A DNA stretch of 42,350 bases from Hymenopellis radicata (taxonomy: Eukaryota; Basidiomycota; Agaricomycetes; Agaricales; Physalacriaceae). This document shows, one piece after another, positions 41,994-42,350 of the stretch. Position numbers and translations under genes: made by a program. Under the pieces are notes generated by a model. The model ran no database searches. It was not told the DNA's origin and was given only the letters and a program-made list of their open reading frames with translations. The first letter of the stretch is position 1. Every line of letters begins with the position of its first letter. The stretch covers positions 1 to 42,350 of the forward strand of contig JADNRX010000445.1 in the NCBI GenBank assembly GCA_015501595.1, read 5' to 3'.

Positions 41994-42162
41994 AGAAAGC
42001 TATTTCGCCAAGAAATTTTTGCAATGAACTCATTGCCGAGTTCGGGTTCGCTCGAAATGGCCATGGGCAAAAATCGATATCATATGTTGAAGAACGTTGT
42101 CGCAGGTGCGGAGGCTCGTTAAGGAGCCACCCGCCTCTTCAGCGTCTTATCCACCCAGCTAA

Positions 42163-42349
42163 CTAGGACGATGCTGTCTTCGGGGGGTGATGTTGAAAGC
42201 CATTCTTAATCGAAGCATCTGCTACAGGAACAATCGTGGCAACGGATTCAGAAACTCGTAGTCCGCCACCAAGTCTGGCAGGGAACTGCTGAAGCTCGGC
42301 GAGGGTGATAGGAACCCCCTGTGCAGCGCTTTGTCTATTCGAAAGTGAG
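42163..42349 (-). CDS. Partial reading frame at the right edge
   Basis: On the minus strand an open frame enters from beyond the window and reads AAQGVPITLAELQQFPARLG, RVSESVATIVPVADASIKNG and QHHPPKTASS before a stop at 42163-42165. The composition looks protein-like, but about 60 codons are too few to name a family. It may be the 3' end of a gene continuing to the right. Confidence 0.25.
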   Translation of the reverse strand, partial: SLSNRQSAAQGVPITLAELQQFPARLGGGLRVSESVATIVPVADASIKNGFQHHPPKTASS

Positions 42350-42350
42350 A

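Noticed and set aside
1..42350. CRISPR arrays, tRNA, rRNA or bacterial-type operons
   Set aside because: No regularly spaced identical repeats, no tRNA or rRNA signature, and the genes have spliceosomal introns.

Overview
The window looks like nuclear DNA of a basidiomycete fungus, probably an Agaricomycete. The evidence is gene architecture (many 45-60 nt GT-AG introns, one 17-nt exon) and the families present: TKL-type kinases, an F-box/LRR-type protein, the C-terminal part of an ankyrin-associated protein, a fungal Tc1-like DDE transposase and MAD1-like sequence. There is no sign of bacterial operons, rRNA, tRNA or CRISPR. Most of the sequence is gene remnants, transposons and diverged duplicates rather than ordinary single-copy genes. 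All homology calls are from reading translations; nothing was searched.

Left third (1-15.7 kb): a minus-strand kinase remnant lies at 1.3-1.6 kb. It is followed by low-information DNA, a Lys-rich tandem repeat at 4.07-4.25 kb, and a 994-bp TA-flanked element packed with GACTCG motifs (4537-5530). Directly downstream is a kinase C-lobe gene (5590-6734) that lacks its ATP-binding N-lobe and ends in a tail borrowed from another gene family of this window. A 395-bp MITE (6836-7230) and an 8.43-kb TA-flanked transposon (7294-15724) follow. The transposon carries a disrupted transposase split by about 5 kb of foreign DNA, and that insert includes an intron-containing MAD1-like fragment.

Right two thirds (15.7-42.35 kb): a mosaic in which a few modules recur in changing order. 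Family A is a small multi-span membrane protein (18.1, 30.5, 34.4 and 40.0 kb). Family B is a large Cys-containing protein of unknown function with a basic tail (25.3 and 35.2 kb; tails at 30.6 and 6.6 kb). Family D is a 5' module with a conserved upstream block (15.9, 19.0, 28.6, 38.2 and 41.0 kb). Module E is at 23.6 and 29.6 kb, and module H at 33.9 and 41.4 kb. Some copies have uninterrupted spliced frames (B1, A1, A3), some are broken (B2, A4), and one (30.5-31.3 kb) is an in-frame A-B chimera with all splice sites preserved. Single non-repeated genes sit between them: an F-box protein (20.3-22.1 kb, minus), a divergent pair of a metallo-beta-lactamase-like fragment and an ankyrin-associated C-terminal gene (31.4-33.1 kb), and an ARF-like GTPase pseudogene (33.4-33.6 kb, minus).

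The most interesting signal is repeated, frame-preserving recombination of exons. The B-family basic tail is attached to a kinase, to family A and to its own B body.
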